Assembly (NCBI GenBank): GCA_963575745.1
Contig: CAUYUJ010015715.1
Span: 143,929 to 207,928, forward strand
DNA length: 64,000 nt
Source of the DNA: Prorocentrum cordatum
Lineage: Eukaryota > Sar > Dinophyceae > Prorocentrales > Prorocentraceae
Reading direction: 5' to 3'
The notes below the pieces were generated by a model, which saw only the letters and a program-made list of their open reading frames with translations, was not told where the DNA came from and ran no database searches. Made by a program: the position numbers and the translations under genes. Within the stretch, counting starts at the first letter, position 1, and each line of letters starts with the position of its first letter. Of this stretch, positions 43,281 to 54,694 are shown piece after piece.

Positions 43281-44160
43281 TCTTACTTTGAATCTACGGG
43301 ATGCGAGATGTGCCCATGCTGGGAGCATTTCGTCTGCACAGCGGTTAGCTATGATTACTTACAAGGATCTGTTGGACTGCTGACTTTATGATGGCGTTTG
43401 GGAAAACCACGCTCGCCACAGTTATGCATATCTCTGAAACGCTTGTTTGCATGCCACTGCAGCCCCCAGTACTGAGGCTTGCCGCTGAGTCATGCGTCCC
43501 TGAGTGCATATGGAGTCGCGTGAACACCGGCGGCGGAAACCATCTCGCCCAGAACCTTGCTGGAAACGATGTGGCCCAAGACTATGTGGTAAATGAGTGT
43601 GCTGGCCCTGAATGCCACTGGAAACCAAAATAATTACAACTCAATTGAAGCATCACCAGACTTGAAGCACGGGACTAGGAACACGGCCCAATATGCTTCA
43701 AATATAGCCCCGAGACGACACAGGAGGCCCCCACGAGGCCGCCGAGACGGCCCAAGAGGGTCTCACGTGGGGCCAAGAGGCCTCCAAGACGGCCCAAGAG
43801 GGGCCCAAGAGTTGTAACGTGGCCCCAGAGACATGCACCAAGAGGTCCTCAAGATACCTCAAGCGGCCCCCAGGAAACCCCAAGAGGCTTCCAAGATGCG
43901 CCCCAAGAGGCCCCCAAGAGGTTCTCAAGAGACATCCCAACAAGCCTCGAAAAATGCCTTTTGTCCACGACCAAGTCTGGCCGAAGACCTCTGAACACTA
44001 CAGTATGGGCTGGCGCGAAGCGGTTGAATCAACTAAGACGCTGCGGTAAGTGGGGAAGTACCAACGCGCAAAGCGATGGGGACACAGTCGGGGCACCACC
44101 TCAATCGGTGGGACAAAAATCTGCACTGCGGCTGGTGCACATGTATTCTCGAAGAGTCTG
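43281..44160. other. Unique DNA with CCAAGAGG-type repeats, no clear gene
   Basis: 43,290-43,690 is unique sequence without a domain-like frame. 43,700-43,940 is degenerate CCCCAAGAGGCC, akin to 20,850-22,100. Confidence 0.5.
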
Positions 44161-44164
44161 ACGA

Positions 44165-44590
44165 CTGGGCGCCTGACGCCCAAACGCCCCGATGCCCAGA
44201 CGCACGAAGGCCCAGGCGCACGGGACGGGAGACCAGGACGCCCGGACGCCCAGGACGCCCGGGGCGCCCGCACGCCCGGATGCCTGGACGCCCGGACGCC
44301 CAGGACGCCTGGGGCGCACGGACGCTCGGACGCCCGGGGCGCCCGGGGCGCCCAGAACATACACACACACAAACGCACAAGCACACAAACACACAAACAC
44401 ACAAACACACAAACACACACAAACACACACACACACACACACCGCACACACACACACACCACACACCCATGCACACATGCACACACACGCACACACACAG
44501 ACTCACACACACACACACACGCACACGCACACGCACAAGCACACACACAGACTCACACGCGCACACACACACACGCACACATACACACAG
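44165..44590. repeat. CGCCCGGACGCCCAGG minisatellite and (CA)n
   Basis: About 180 bp of CGCCCGGACG units followed by about 230 bp of ACACAC with TACACAC and GCACAC variants. Confidence 0.9.
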
Positions 44591-45126
44591 AATTCGCTCT
44601 CCTGTCGGCTGGTGCATCGGCGACGTCAGGGCGGAGAGAACATCGTGCACGGATTGCGCCGCCTCGCCGCCTGATTCCGCGATGCGAGGCGATCCTGCGG
44701 CCCAGATCTGCTGCAGCCCCCACTTCTGGCCGTCCTGTCTGCTGAGCTCAGAAGGCCCCAGAAGCACCCTATCATAAGAATGTACGAGAGGGCGCTGCTA
44801 AGTACGAGGCAGTGGGCTCGTGTATGGCAGCCTCACAGCTGTTTTTCGGCTCTATGTCGCTCGAGCCCTCTCACATTTCAATGTGCATGGGCGGATCGAT
44901 AAACCCTGCTGCGACAAAAGGCTCCATGGAGGTCTCTGGAGCCTTTAGCGGTCAGGGCCCTCTTCGCGAACGGGGCGCAAAAAGACGCCGAAACAAGGGC
45001 CACTTTGGGCTCAGGGGCGCTCTCCCTTAGGACTGGGTCGGAGAGCCTAGTCGTGGCCGACTCTATAGCCGTGGCCAGAAGAAGAACCCTCGCTCCTCAC
45101 TCAGGGGTCCCTGTGGCACTGTATGG

Positions 45127-45290
45127 AGGGGCCCCAGGACACACAAATAAATACACACAAATAAAATGATTCCCCATATTTTTCCATATTTTCTGGGTTT
45201 TTGTCTTCCCCCCCACTTCCCATATTTTCCCATATTTTCTGGGGAATTGACGATTAATTGTGTCTGTGTGTTTCTTTTCCTCCGGATTGT
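45127..45290. repeat. Dispersed repeat F, copy 1
   Basis: Shares GGGGCCCCAGGACACAC, TTCCCCATATTTT, CTGTCTTCCCCCCCACT-like words and TGTGTCTGTGTGTTTCTTTT with 48,103-48,266. Internally it repeats a CCCATATTTTC-type word. Boundaries are approximate and no TIR is evident. Confidence 0.75.
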
Positions 45291-45376
45291 AGCGCCACGA
45301 CGACACTGGCACGCCCGAGAAAGCAAAACCGCAGCCGGGAGTCGAACCACGTGTCCGGCTCCAGCAGCCCCGACAC

Positions 45377-45560
45377 CAAAAACGTTTTCATCTCTTGGGG
45401 CGCATCTTTTGCTTCTGCCGCCTACCGCCGAGCTTCCGCCGGCTTCTGCCGGCGGAGGGGGCATCGTTTTACTTCCACCGACCTTCCGCCGCCTTCCGCG
45501 GCGGAAGAGATGACAACTCCTTCGATCCTCAAAGGAAAGACCTTTATGGAATGCCCATGT
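45377..45560. repeat. Dispersed repeat G with strong hairpins, copy 1
   Basis: Contains GCCGGCTTCTGCCGGC and CCGCCTTCCGCGGCGG foldbacks, and ends ATGACAACTCCTTCGATCCT. It matches 52,243-52,402. Confidence 0.75.
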
Positions 45561-46514
45561 CCCATTCTTCGCGTTCTCCAGCTGGATCTTGCGGAGTCCT
45601 GGCTCTGCAATGCCACGGCTTCCGAGGCCCTGACCGCGGAGGCCTCTGGAGGCCTGCCCGGCACGGGCCAAGCAAATAAGCAAAAACTTCAGCAAACCTG
45701 GTCTGGGAGACCTGGCATGTCGAACCCTACATTCGGATGCTTCTGAGCCTCTGAATCGTTCGACCTCCAACCCTCCCCCAGGGGGGCCCTAATGACCTCC
45801 TCGTCTCCCTCTCCTCCTCCTGCCCTGGCGGAGTAGAAAGAAGCATTACCATTATAAGAATAAGGATAAAAACAATACGGTGAGGGCGTTGGATAAGGAA
45901 TCGTTGGAGAAGGAATCCAAGGTCTACAAGGTGGTGGAAATCCAATCGCGGACTGGCAATGGATATTCCACCGACGCCCTCATTAGATAAGGAATCCTGC
46001 TGGCTCTGAGTCCTCGTTGGCACATTCCTCAACGAACGCTTCAACCGATATACGAATCACAGCACGAAGAACCGGGACAGGGAAAGAAAGAGAAATTGAG
46101 AGAGAGATAACATCAACAATAACTATAACAATAACAACATCATCATCAACCACAATTACAACAACATCAACAACAACAAACTAGAGCAATAACTACATGG
46201 AAGGATACAGGAGATAGGAATGAGGAGGAGGAACAGAAATTAGAGGGGCGAGGACGGGGGAGAAGGAACAGGAGCAATGTGCAGATGACCGTTCTTCTTT
46301 GTCCCACGCGAGTCTACAGGAGTGCTACCACAAGCACGCTGATCATGCAGGCACGTCGGATGCCTCTGGAAACAGGAGGCTAGGGGAAAGGAGGGAAGGA
46401 ACGAGGGAAAGGTGGATGGTCGCCGGCAGGAGGGAAATGGCCGTTGGCTGAGAAGCAGAAAGCGATGCTGCAGGGACAAGCAGAGGGCCCAGAACCTGCC
46501 GAATGGATGGAGCC

Positions 46515-46745
46515 TTGCTGAAGGGCAACGACAAGGGGGGACCAGCTCAGGTGGGGAAAAATCGAGCTGGAATCGGCGATACATCGCTGATAGATCGGCG
46601 ATCGCCCCCGACAGAATCCGAACGTTCCTGGGTGGGGTGAGCTATCAGGCCCCTATCGGCGATGAATGGGCGACTGGGGGGTCGATGCGCCCCCCCCCCC
46701 TGGGCCTGTCCCACCCTATCCTTGGCCCCACTTGAGTCTCCAGGC
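46515..46745. repeat. Dispersed repeat A, copy 1
   Basis: Key words: GGCGATACATCGCTGATAG, CCTATCGGCGATGAATGGG and GTCGATGCGCCCC. It shares these with 59,130-59,330 and 61,425-61,545. Confidence 0.75.
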
Positions 46746-47350
46746 TGGAAGCCAATTCCGTCCAGCCTGGGTGCAAAAATCCGCATCTCTGGATGCCCAA
46801 GCCTCCCCCCAACACACAATGCCTGCACTGTGGGGCTACTGCCTTCTTGCTGGATGCCCTTCCCGGGCTTTCGCCTGTCGGGGGCCCGTGGCCGCCTTCC
46901 CTGACCTCCGCCGATCTGCTGTCTCCAGTCCGCATCCCCAGACGGAGGTCCTGCCCGCTCCCCAGGGGGATAGTTTTCCGCCCCCGGGCTCCGCGCAATA
47001 ATGATCCTGGGCAAGAGTTTAGGAGGCAACTGCTGGGAGGTCTTCGTCGGAAGGATGAATAAAAGAGGATTAAACCCCATTGAGGGGCTGCTGCGCCGGA
47101 TTAGGCGGGCTCAAGCCAGATCAAGCCGGATTAAGCTGGATTTCGGACCAGGGCAAAGTTAGAATTTGACCTCCCAAGCGTTCCATCCGAAAAGTGCGAC
47201 CTCTGGTGCGCGATGTTCGGGGGGCGCGGGGGTGCTGAGCCCGAGCGCGGCAGCTGCTGGTGTCGCATCGTACTCAGCCATCTGGGGACTCCAGTGTGCC
47301 CGCACGAAAGGTCACTCCGGCGAAAGGTCGCTCTTACGTGTAGCCGAATA

Positions 47351-47515
47351 CACCTTGCGAAATGCTTAAGAAATCATGGGTTAAGAAATTCATAGTCTCA
47401 GAACTTGACTAAAAACCCAACATTTCCATTAAAATCTTAGGATTCCTATTGAAAAATTAAGAATAATCGAGACTCTGGCCGAAAACTTAAGTTTTCTTAA
47501 GCATCGCCTAAGGTG
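47351..47515. mobile_element. 165-bp MITE, copy 1 (TA target)
   Basis: CACCTTGCGAAATGCTTAAG starts it and CTTAAGCATCGCCTAAGGTG ends it, so the terminal inverted repeats are about 23 bp and imperfect. TA flanks both ends. It sits in a tandem-repeat unit whose neighbours carry the uninterrupted site GCCGAATACTTCACGG, which directly shows the insertion and the TA duplication. The class is consistent with Tc1/mariner-type MITEs. Confidence 0.9.
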
Positions 47516-47517
47516 TA

Positions 47518-48040
47518 CCTCACGGTTCCGGGGCGGGGCCCAGGACGGGCCACGGAGGCCGAGACCGAGGAAGAGCCCCCGGACTGAAGAACCGGGGTCG
47601 TCGGCGACATCGGCACAAACCCAGTAGCCGGATACTTCACGGCTCCAGGGCGGGGCCCAGAACGGGCCACGGAGGCCGAGACCGAGGCAGAACCCCCGGA
47701 TTGAAGAACCGGGGTCGTCGGCGACATCGGCACAAACCCGAGCGCGAGGCGCCCACGGTCTAGCCGAATACTTCACGGCTCCAGGGCGGGGCCCAGAACG
47801 GGCCACGGAGGCCGAGACCGAGGCAGAACCCCCGGATTGAAGAACCGGGGTCGTCGGCGACATCGGCACAAACCCGAGCGCGGGGCGCCCACGGTCTAGC
47901 CGAATACTTCACGGCTCCAGGGCGGGGCCCAGAACGGGCCACGGAGGCCGAGGCCGAGGAAGAGCCCCCGGACTGAAGAGACCCGGGGTCGTCGGCGACA
48001 TCGGCACAAACCCAGGCGCGTGGGGCGCCCGCGGGCGCCC
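47518..48040. repeat. ~120-137-bp tandem repeat, four units
   Basis: Units begin near 47,519, 47,637, 47,773 and 47,911, sharing CACGGCTCCAGGGCGGGG, GGCCACGGAGGCCGAG and GGGTCGTCGGCGACATCGGC. A partial unit lies upstream of MITE copy 1. It is non-coding. Confidence 0.9.
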
Positions 48041-48102
48041 GCCAGGCGGGCACCAGCCGAGACCCCGACAGTACCCATCCAAGTACTCGAGGCTGTGCGT
48101 TA

Positions 48103-48266
48103 GTGAAGGGGCCCCAGGACACACCAATCAATACACACGAATAAAACTATTCCCCATATTTTCCCCTATGTTCTGGGTTTCTGTCTTCCCCCCCACTGCC
48201 CATATCTTCCCCTATCTTCTGGGGAATCGAGGATTCATTGTGTCTGTGTGTTTCTTTTCCTCCTGA
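48103..48266. repeat. Dispersed repeat F, copy 2
   Basis: Counterpart of 45,127-45,290 with scattered substitutions. Confidence 0.75.
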
Positions 48267-48269
48267 GTT

Positions 48270-49530
48270 AGGTGGTGCATTTTTTACGTGGGCGCCCACG
48301 AGGCGCCCCCGGGCGGGCACCGCACGCCCCCCCCCACTGCAGGGCGCCCACGGAGGCGCCCACGGACGGGCACCCGGCGCAACCTCGGCACGCGGGGCGC
48401 CTCGTGCGCTGGCTTGATGTTGCTATCTCAACATAACTCGGAGATGGACAGACCTCCCTTTAGTAAAACGTGGTTTAGTGAAAACGACTTCGGGCCCAAA
48501 CCTGGCGGGCGCAAGCCTGGAAAATAACGGCCACGGCGCCCTCTCGAAAACCGAAAACGGACAATTCACTAATCGACGTGTCACTGTTGGGGGTTCTGTC
48601 CGTCCCCGAATAACGTTACGAGGTGATAATGAAGTTCGGCCTCAACGCTCGCCGCCCAATTTGAATTTTTTATATAGGGCGCCGATAATCAACTCTAAAG
48701 ACTGAAGGGGGGGGGGGATGCATTATTATCCTCGGCATGCGGTTGTTCGCCCGGCGGGCGCCCGCGGCCGTCCCGCGCTCTGGCGGGCGTCTCCAAGGAG
48801 GCTTATCGGGTGGGCGCCCGTGGCCGAACACTGGCTGCACCGTGTGCTGGCCGGAGTTTCTGGGGATGCACGCGCAGCTTGCACCACACAGATTGCACCA
48901 CATGCAGTGCCCTACACATCTTGCACCAGATAGCTTGTACCACGTAGATTGTATCCCGCATGCTGCACATTGTATGTATTGGTGTAGACACAACATGCCT
49001 ACAATTTGCACCATATCGGTTGCACCACCTCCAGTGCACCAAAGAGAGGCGCGCATCGAGAGTGCAATAACTACCTGTCTGGAGCACATGCCATGGAACA
49101 CAAAAGCAAGCGTGCACTGACGGCTTCCGAATGCTTCTGTAGTTGCAGAGCCAGGCCTGCTGGTCCAAATCTCGCCGTGGCTGGCCGTGCGGTCCGGCTC
49201 ATGTGGATCCGTGCCATAGGGGTCCAGGTGGAGAACAGCCACAGAAACGAACCCACAGGTTCCGCATTGAGAGAGGGCTGTGGTGGCAGGGGGGCGTGCG
49301 AAACCCAGAGAGTCTCGCCCATGGGGCCCCGTGTGGGTGGGGTTCTGGGGATGGGTGGCCACATGGTCCCGCTCAGTGGCCCCGCCCCTTGGCTCCCGTG
49401 TGGGCGGGGTCCAGTCGTGGAGCCTGGACGAGACAGCACCGCCCACACAGTCTGGGTTGGCCACAGGATTCGCACAGAAGGTCCCGCTCGCAATGTCCAG
49501 TGTCCGCGGTGGTCTGGTGGTCGGCGGCCC
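48270..49530. other. Interval with short repeats, no clear gene
   Basis: Contains a run of 10 G (about 48,709-48,718) and a cluster of degenerate TTGCACCA/TTGTACCA words (48,880-49,040). No reading frame looks like a protein domain. Confidence 0.5.
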
Positions 49531-49538
49531 AGAGGGTA

Positions 49539-49703
49539 CACCCTGCGAAATGCTTAAGAAATCATGGGTTAAGAAATTCATAGTCTCAGAACTTGCGTAA
49601 AAACCCAACATTTCTATTGAAATCTTAGGATTTACATTGAAACGTTAAGAATAATCGAGACTCTGGCCGAAAACTTAGGTTTTCTTAAGCATCGCCCAAG
49701 GTG
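49539..49703. mobile_element. 165-bp MITE, copy 2
   Basis: Same termini and TA flanks (49,537-49,538 and 49,704-49,705) as copy 1. The interior is nearly identical (AAATCATGGGTTAAGAAATT; ATAATCGAGACTCTGGCCGA). Confidence 0.9.
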
Positions 49704-49709
49704 TACTGG

Positions 49710-50340
49710 CCTTCGGTGTCCCCTGAGATCCCCTGAGCTGTGCAGGGTTCGCCCGCCGCTGTCATCGACGCCCCCAGCGAAAAACTCCGACCTCGGCCCT
49801 GACCTCCGACGTCTCGTGCTTTTTTTCGGGCCGCCAGCCCCTGGAGCTCTGGACCCCGTCCTGTCCTCTCATCCTGAGTCGCCTCTTGGCGGCGCGCACA
49901 GAGGAGGGATGGGGAGGGGGAATGGCTTCTCAGAAGCACCCCTGCTCCTAAGGAGCCTCCCCCCCTCCCCTTGCACCCCTCTGCGCGTGGCCGAGTCCCG
50001 AACTGTGCCCGGCCCGATCAAGCGGCCCCTGGAGGTTGAAGACTACCACGCGCCCTGGCTTTGCTTTTGGAGGTGTGGGCATTCCGGGGGGACAGAAGCG
50101 TACACCGATACCGCTACTCCCTGGACATACTCCCAGGGCCACAAACAAAAGCGTTCTGGACCTCTCCTGGGGGGCGTTCTGGCCAGACTTTCGGAGCGAA
50201 TCCCGCCGTGGCGACGAGAGCCTCCCAGAAGGCGTAAGAGTGCGAAAACAGGGCAAGAGCGACGTTATCTGTACCTTTTCCACCTCTGAGATCTGGGAGG
50301 TTCGAGGCCCTCAGGGGACGGCGAGGGTCGACCCCTGGCG
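49710..50340. other. Intergenic or intronic DNA with repeat families D and E
   Basis: 49,800-49,900 shares the CATCCTGAGTCGC-type word with 57,710-57,860 and 60,610-60,790. 50,100-50,290 shares GGGGCGTTCTGGCCAGA and GTGGCGACGAGAG with 53,045-53,300. These may be intron-derived repeats. No coding frame is recognised. Confidence 0.5.
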
Positions 50341-50349
50341 CGCGGCCAG

Positions 50350-50579
50350 TCATATCAGCCCCGCCGCCCTGCACCGTTCCTGCAGGTCCTGCCTACGTTC
50401 GAAGCCCCAGTCCTCGTTGGCTTTCTGGATCTCGACCCTCTCCTCTGGGCTCAGCTTCCTGACGAAACTCAGGAGGTCCTGGTAGTGAGACTGCAGCGTG
50501 TCCTTCGCCGCGTCCCTGGAGGCCAGCGCGCAGTCCAGCGTGTTCAGAAACGAGTTGTACTGGAATAGACGCCACCACG
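50350..50579 (-). CDS. 3'-terminal exon of an unknown protein
   Basis: Following an acceptor-like CACACAG the minus strand reads WWRLFQYNSFLNTLDCALA, then SRDAAKDTLQSHYQDLLSFV, RKLSPEERVEIQKANEDWG and FERRQDLQERCRAAGLI with a stop at 50,350. Composition is that of a helical, charged, folded segment, unlike neighbouring repeats. Upstream exons were not found. I do not recognise the family. Confidence 0.55.
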
Positions 50580-50599
50580 CTGTGTGCCGCGGTTGGTGC

Positions 50600-51655
50600 G
50601 CGTCAGCCCCCCAGCTCCTTTTGCACCCCCAGCTGTGCTTGCAACGAGGGATTCTTGCCCTTGCGTGAGAGAGTTGTGGGCTAGTCTTTCGGGACATTCC
50701 TCCAGTCGCCGCCCGTGGTCGCCCTGCGCCGGTCGGCATGCCTGGACGTTCGCCAAGCAGCCGCCAGTAGCAGACTCGTGGCCGCCTCGTGCGCTGGCTT
50801 GCATGTCCAGGCTCTCTGCCAGTGGCCGCCTGCATAGATTGCGCCGCACAAAACACGCCCCATAGTTTGTACCCGCACATAATGCGCCGCCAGCCTATTC
50901 TCATTCCAACAGAAAAACGAACTCTACTACGCTCTCGTGCCCGGACGTACCCCCTCACCATTGTATTGCAAATTGCACAGATAGCATTCTGCCTCATCAA
51001 TTTCTTTCCACATGGACTCATACTATACCAGGCGAGCCCGTGCGTCACCGACGCACCCCTCGTCTCTGTCAAATCCTGCAATGCGCGCGCGCTCGTTTAT
51101 CTCAGAAGATCATGCCCGAATAATCCCTTTCGAAAACAATACAACAACGTACACACGCGCGGGGACATACCGCAATGAAACCTAAAACACCAGTCCTGCA
51201 AGCGTCCCAACATAAAACAACATTGATTTCCCATCAGACCTGGCAGCTGCTCTGCCCGCGCGCAGATGCTAAAATCAGATGGAAGCGACTCTAACTTCAC
51301 AGTCGCATCCGAAACTTGCATTCGCATCTCCCCACGCAGCGCATCCTCGTTAATCTCGCATGCGCCCAGTGGAGGAGTCCGTATGAGATGATACCATGCG
51401 GGCCCCATGTGCGCGCCGCCACGCGGGCGTGTCGAAATCCTTCCGTAACCATTGGCGCTCGAAGTATTTCAAGATAGAGCTCTGCAACAACATTCTATGA
51501 ACAGTCTAAAACGGTCCAATCAATATTTCGCCAGAATTAATGAATTTCTGCGCGCGCACCCCCTCATTACTCTCAGCAGCGCCATCGCATCACCGCCGAC
51601 ACCGTGACCGCCAACCGCCGGCGTTGCTGCCATCATCCGAACAATCACGTCCATC
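50600..51655. other. Interval without recognisable gene
   Basis: Unique sequence, AT-richer than average from 50,870 to 51,560. Possibly intron of the gene whose last exon lies at 50,350-50,579. No frame is supported. Confidence 0.4.
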
Positions 51656-51661
51656 ACTGAC

Positions 51662-51675
51662 ACATGGACATCATT

Positions 51676-51730
<55 letters not shown>

Positions 51731-51870
51731 ACATCATCAGCAGCATCAGCATCCTCGTCATCGTTGTCACCAGCATCGGCGCCGTCATTGGCATTGTCGT
51801 CGTCATCGTCATCATCGGCACCACCATCGCTATGATAATCATCGTTGCCGTCGTTGTCGGCGTCATCATG
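51662..51870. repeat. (ATC)n microsatellite
   Basis: CATCATCAT tract to about 51,740, then ATC/GTC mixed repeats. Confidence 0.95.
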
Positions 51871-52242
51871 AACTCGCGCCCGCCCGAATCATCGACCCGC
51901 ACTGAAGTGCCCTCGCGCCAGCGCGACCTTTGAGACACGTTGGGAACTTTCTATCGGTAAGCGCCATCGCGGCTGCCTCAGCTGTTCCAAACCAGCTGGT
52001 CGATCTGCGCGGGAGATGGCGCGCGCCAGCGCGGCCGTAAAGATGCGCCAACAAGCTGCAATCGGCAACCGCAATAGTGGCCGAGTGGGTCATGGCAGAC
52101 AAGTTGCGGGTGAGAGGGTGGGGTGCCTGCGCGAGCACTGGAATTGATACATCGGTGGCAAACTTAATTCCATCTCGCAGAGTACATGACGACGTCGCAT
52201 GTTCTGGCTCTACTTGGCGGATTCCGGAAACCCGAAACCCAC
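51871..52242. other. Interval without recognisable gene
   Basis: Unique sequence; two copies of a GCGCCAGCGCGRCC-like word occur (51,916 and 52,021). No frame is supported. Confidence 0.4.
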
Positions 52243-52402
52243 ACATGTTTTCATTTTTGGGGGGCCATATTTTACTTTCGCCGGCTTCCGCCGGCGGAGG
52301 TGGCCTCGCTTTACTTCCGCCGATCTTCCGCTGCCCTTCCGCCGCAGGATAGATGACAACTCCTTCGATCCTCGAAGGCGAGGCACTTTTTGGAACGCCT
52401 TA
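52243..52402. repeat. Dispersed repeat G, copy 2
   Basis: Counterpart of 45,377-45,560 with GCCGGCTTCCGCCGGC and the ATGACAACTCCTTCGATCCT end. Confidence 0.75.
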
Positions 52403-52536
52403 CTTAGCTTTTGGCCTTAGGGAGTGACGACTGCCCAAGTGGCGACAACGTTCTGGTGGGACATTCCGGGGGGCCCGCCCACGCTCGGCCCAACCAGCCA
52501 CCCCTAGGGGACTGTGGTCCTGACACCCCTTGGAGA

Positions 52537-52585
52537 GCGTCTCCTCCTCCTCCTCCTCCTCCTCCTCCTCCTCCTCCTCCTCCGG
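52537..52585. repeat. (TCC)n tract
   Basis: About 48 bp of perfect TCC. The flanking 52,403-52,536 and 52,586-53,020 hold no gene I can support, although 52,787-52,900 has exon-like composition on the minus strand. Confidence 0.9.
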
Positions 52586-53044
52586 GTGTAGAGCACCTTT
52601 GGAAAGGATCTGGAACACAGCTCCTGCAGATGTGGCAGCCGTTGGCATGAGGGCAAGGGGTCCTGAAGAGAGCGGGCCCTGCACCCCATGAGCTCCCCCG
52701 GAGACATTTTGCATCGAGTCGTTTGCTGACGGTCCCGGGTCCCCCGGGGCAGCAAAAAAAAAGGAAAACCTCAGGACCCCTCGTGTCCTTCGTGGCAAAT
52801 ATTTGCGGAACATCCCTCCCGAGTGGCGGATGTGCGCTGCAGCGCGGCCAGATCTTGCTCGACCTGTCCCGCGCCTTCGAGTTGCTCATCGCCACCGCAA
52901 GCTCGAGGGTTGCTGGCCCAAGGTGCCGCCAACCTCTTGCGCCAATTTGGAGCCCCTTGGAGCCCTCTGGGCCTCGCGATGGGGTGCTCTGGAGGCCGTG
53001 GATGCGTCCCTGAGACCCACCTCACAAATCTGCGCTCCGATCTC

Positions 53045-53305
53045 TCCACGGGGTGCGTTCTGACCAGAATTGCGAGGGGAGTCCAGCCGTGGCCACGAGA
53101 ACCGCCCTCAGGAGATCCAACAAGGGCGGAAAGCGTCCAAAGTGGGGAAACCCAACCAAAAGATACGGATACTGCCAGTCCCTGGACTTTTCCTGGGGTG
53201 CGCTCTGACAAGAATTTCGAAGCGAATTAAATACTGACGACGAGAGTCTCAGAAGGGCCAAAAAAGCGAGAACGAGTCGAAGGTAGCGGTATCGGTACCT
53301 CTTCC
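53045..53305. repeat. Dispersed repeat E, two adjacent units
   Basis: GGGGTGCGTTCTGACCAGAA near 53,049 and GGGGTGCGCTCTGACAAGAA near 53,195 begin related units that also share ACGAGAG/ACGAGAA words and match 50,155-50,290. It may be an introner-like family. Confidence 0.6.
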
Positions 53306-53754
53306 TCCTTTGACAGAACCCTCGATCATCGATCCTCGATCTCCGAGCGGGGGCACCTTGTTAGGCTAAGGACACCTTCGGCAGCCACCCGACAGGTGGC
53401 CAAATTGGAAACAGCGGATCCCTGCTGCCGGCACCGCCCGCGCCGCCTCGCCGCTCACGTCGCCCGCGGGCGTACGTGGGCGGCGGGGCGGCCTGTAGCC
53501 GCCGCGATTGAGCCGGAACGGCTGCAGTTTGCAGATGCAGCAAGAAATCTCGCGATAAGACATCTAGAGGCACGTTTGTCGTCGAGCTCTGAGCTTCCTG
53601 AGGTGCCCCAGGGCTTCTATGCGGCCTCCCAGGGCCATCGGGGGATCAGAAACTTTTCGTGGGGCGCCTGCGGACACTCCGGCTTTGTGTTCGAGGACTT
53701 GCGTCCAGGACGCCTTCTGCTGGCTCGCCCCCTGGCGAGATACGCTGCGGGCCT

Positions 53755-53920
53755 GCGCTGCTGGGCGAGGATGAAGGACAAGAGCTCCTCGGCCTCCTCC
53801 TGCTCCTTCGCTTCCTTCTCATCTTCCTTCTCGTCTTCCCTCTCCTCTTCCTCACCCTTGCGCGGAACCTGCTTGCCCAAGGGCTGGGTGGAGAATTTCT
53901 GCTGTGCCCCTGGAGACACG
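53755..53920 (-). CDS. Possible exon, acidic coiled-coil
   Basis: The minus strand reads QQKFSTQPLGKQVPRKGEEE and a long E/K/D-rich helix ending ELLSFILAQQ. It lacks a definable start, acceptor or donor. It could be an exon or a chance product of CTT/CTC-rich DNA. Confidence 0.3.
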
Positions 53921-54070
53921 CCTGGAAACGCCTGCCATCACCAGGCCCGCCTCTAGTGCCCGCCCCTCCTAGGGGAACAGCGACATAAACGTGACAACTC
54001 GAAGCTCCGCGTGGATCTCTCGGATCGACGCTGGGCGCCAGCAGACAATGACATAAGCACAACAACTCAA

Positions 54071-54195
54071 AGGTCCGCGCGAATCTCTTGGATCGGCGCG
54101 GGGGCCCCCTGGCGGCGCCTCCGGCGCCGCCCCTGACGCGCTCCGCGCGCCGGGAAGCGGGGCCCAGCGCCGATGCAAGAAATCCGCGCGGACCT
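54071..54195. mobile_element. TIR repeat B, copy 1
   Basis: AGGTCCGCGCGAATCTCTTG opens and CAAGAAATCCGCGCGGACCT closes a 125-bp block, giving inverted ends of about 29 bp. A diverged extra end lies upstream (GCTCCGCGTGGATCTCTC, about 54,005) and another near 56,873. A second full copy is at 58,367-58,488. Confidence 0.75.
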
Positions 54196-54694
54196 CCGAG
54201 CTTTTCTGGGACGCACATGGACATACTAGTACTATATGTCCTCCTTGGAGGCGCGCGTCCGACCCGAACATATAGTATACCCATCTTGTAGTATATCGTT
54301 TCCCGAGCGGTGTGGCCAGAAAGCGCCCGCCACGACGCATATACTATAAGATTTCTCGGTGCGCGCGTCGCCCCTGGGGGGGCGACGCACATATAGTATA
54401 AGTATGTTGGGGTGTTGCCGATTTTCTGTTCATGCCATTGTTTGTCCCTCACCCCCGGTCTCATTCGACCCATTCGTTCGGGGAGGCGTAAGACTCGGAT
54501 TCGGGGGACTCGGGTTGGCCCGACGCGGGTTCCAAGACAGTTCCCGGGAAAAGCTGACACTCCTCGGGAAAAACTGGCACGCCCCGGTGGCACCCGGGAA
54601 TGTCTCATTCCTGCGGTGCTTCTTTTGCGAATGTTTCGCGCGCTGGGACCATTGCCTCACTTCTTGGTGGAGTGGCCCAAGCCCGAGAAGCACC

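Noticed and set aside
44341-44590. Telomere-like repeat
   Set aside because: The tract is (CA)n with irregular variants, not the TTTAGGG-type telomere repeat.
53396-53660. Plus-strand exon reading ERLQFADAARNLAIRHLEAR
   Set aside because: Composition is suggestive but no acceptor, donor or homologous motif supports it, and the flanks are low complexity.
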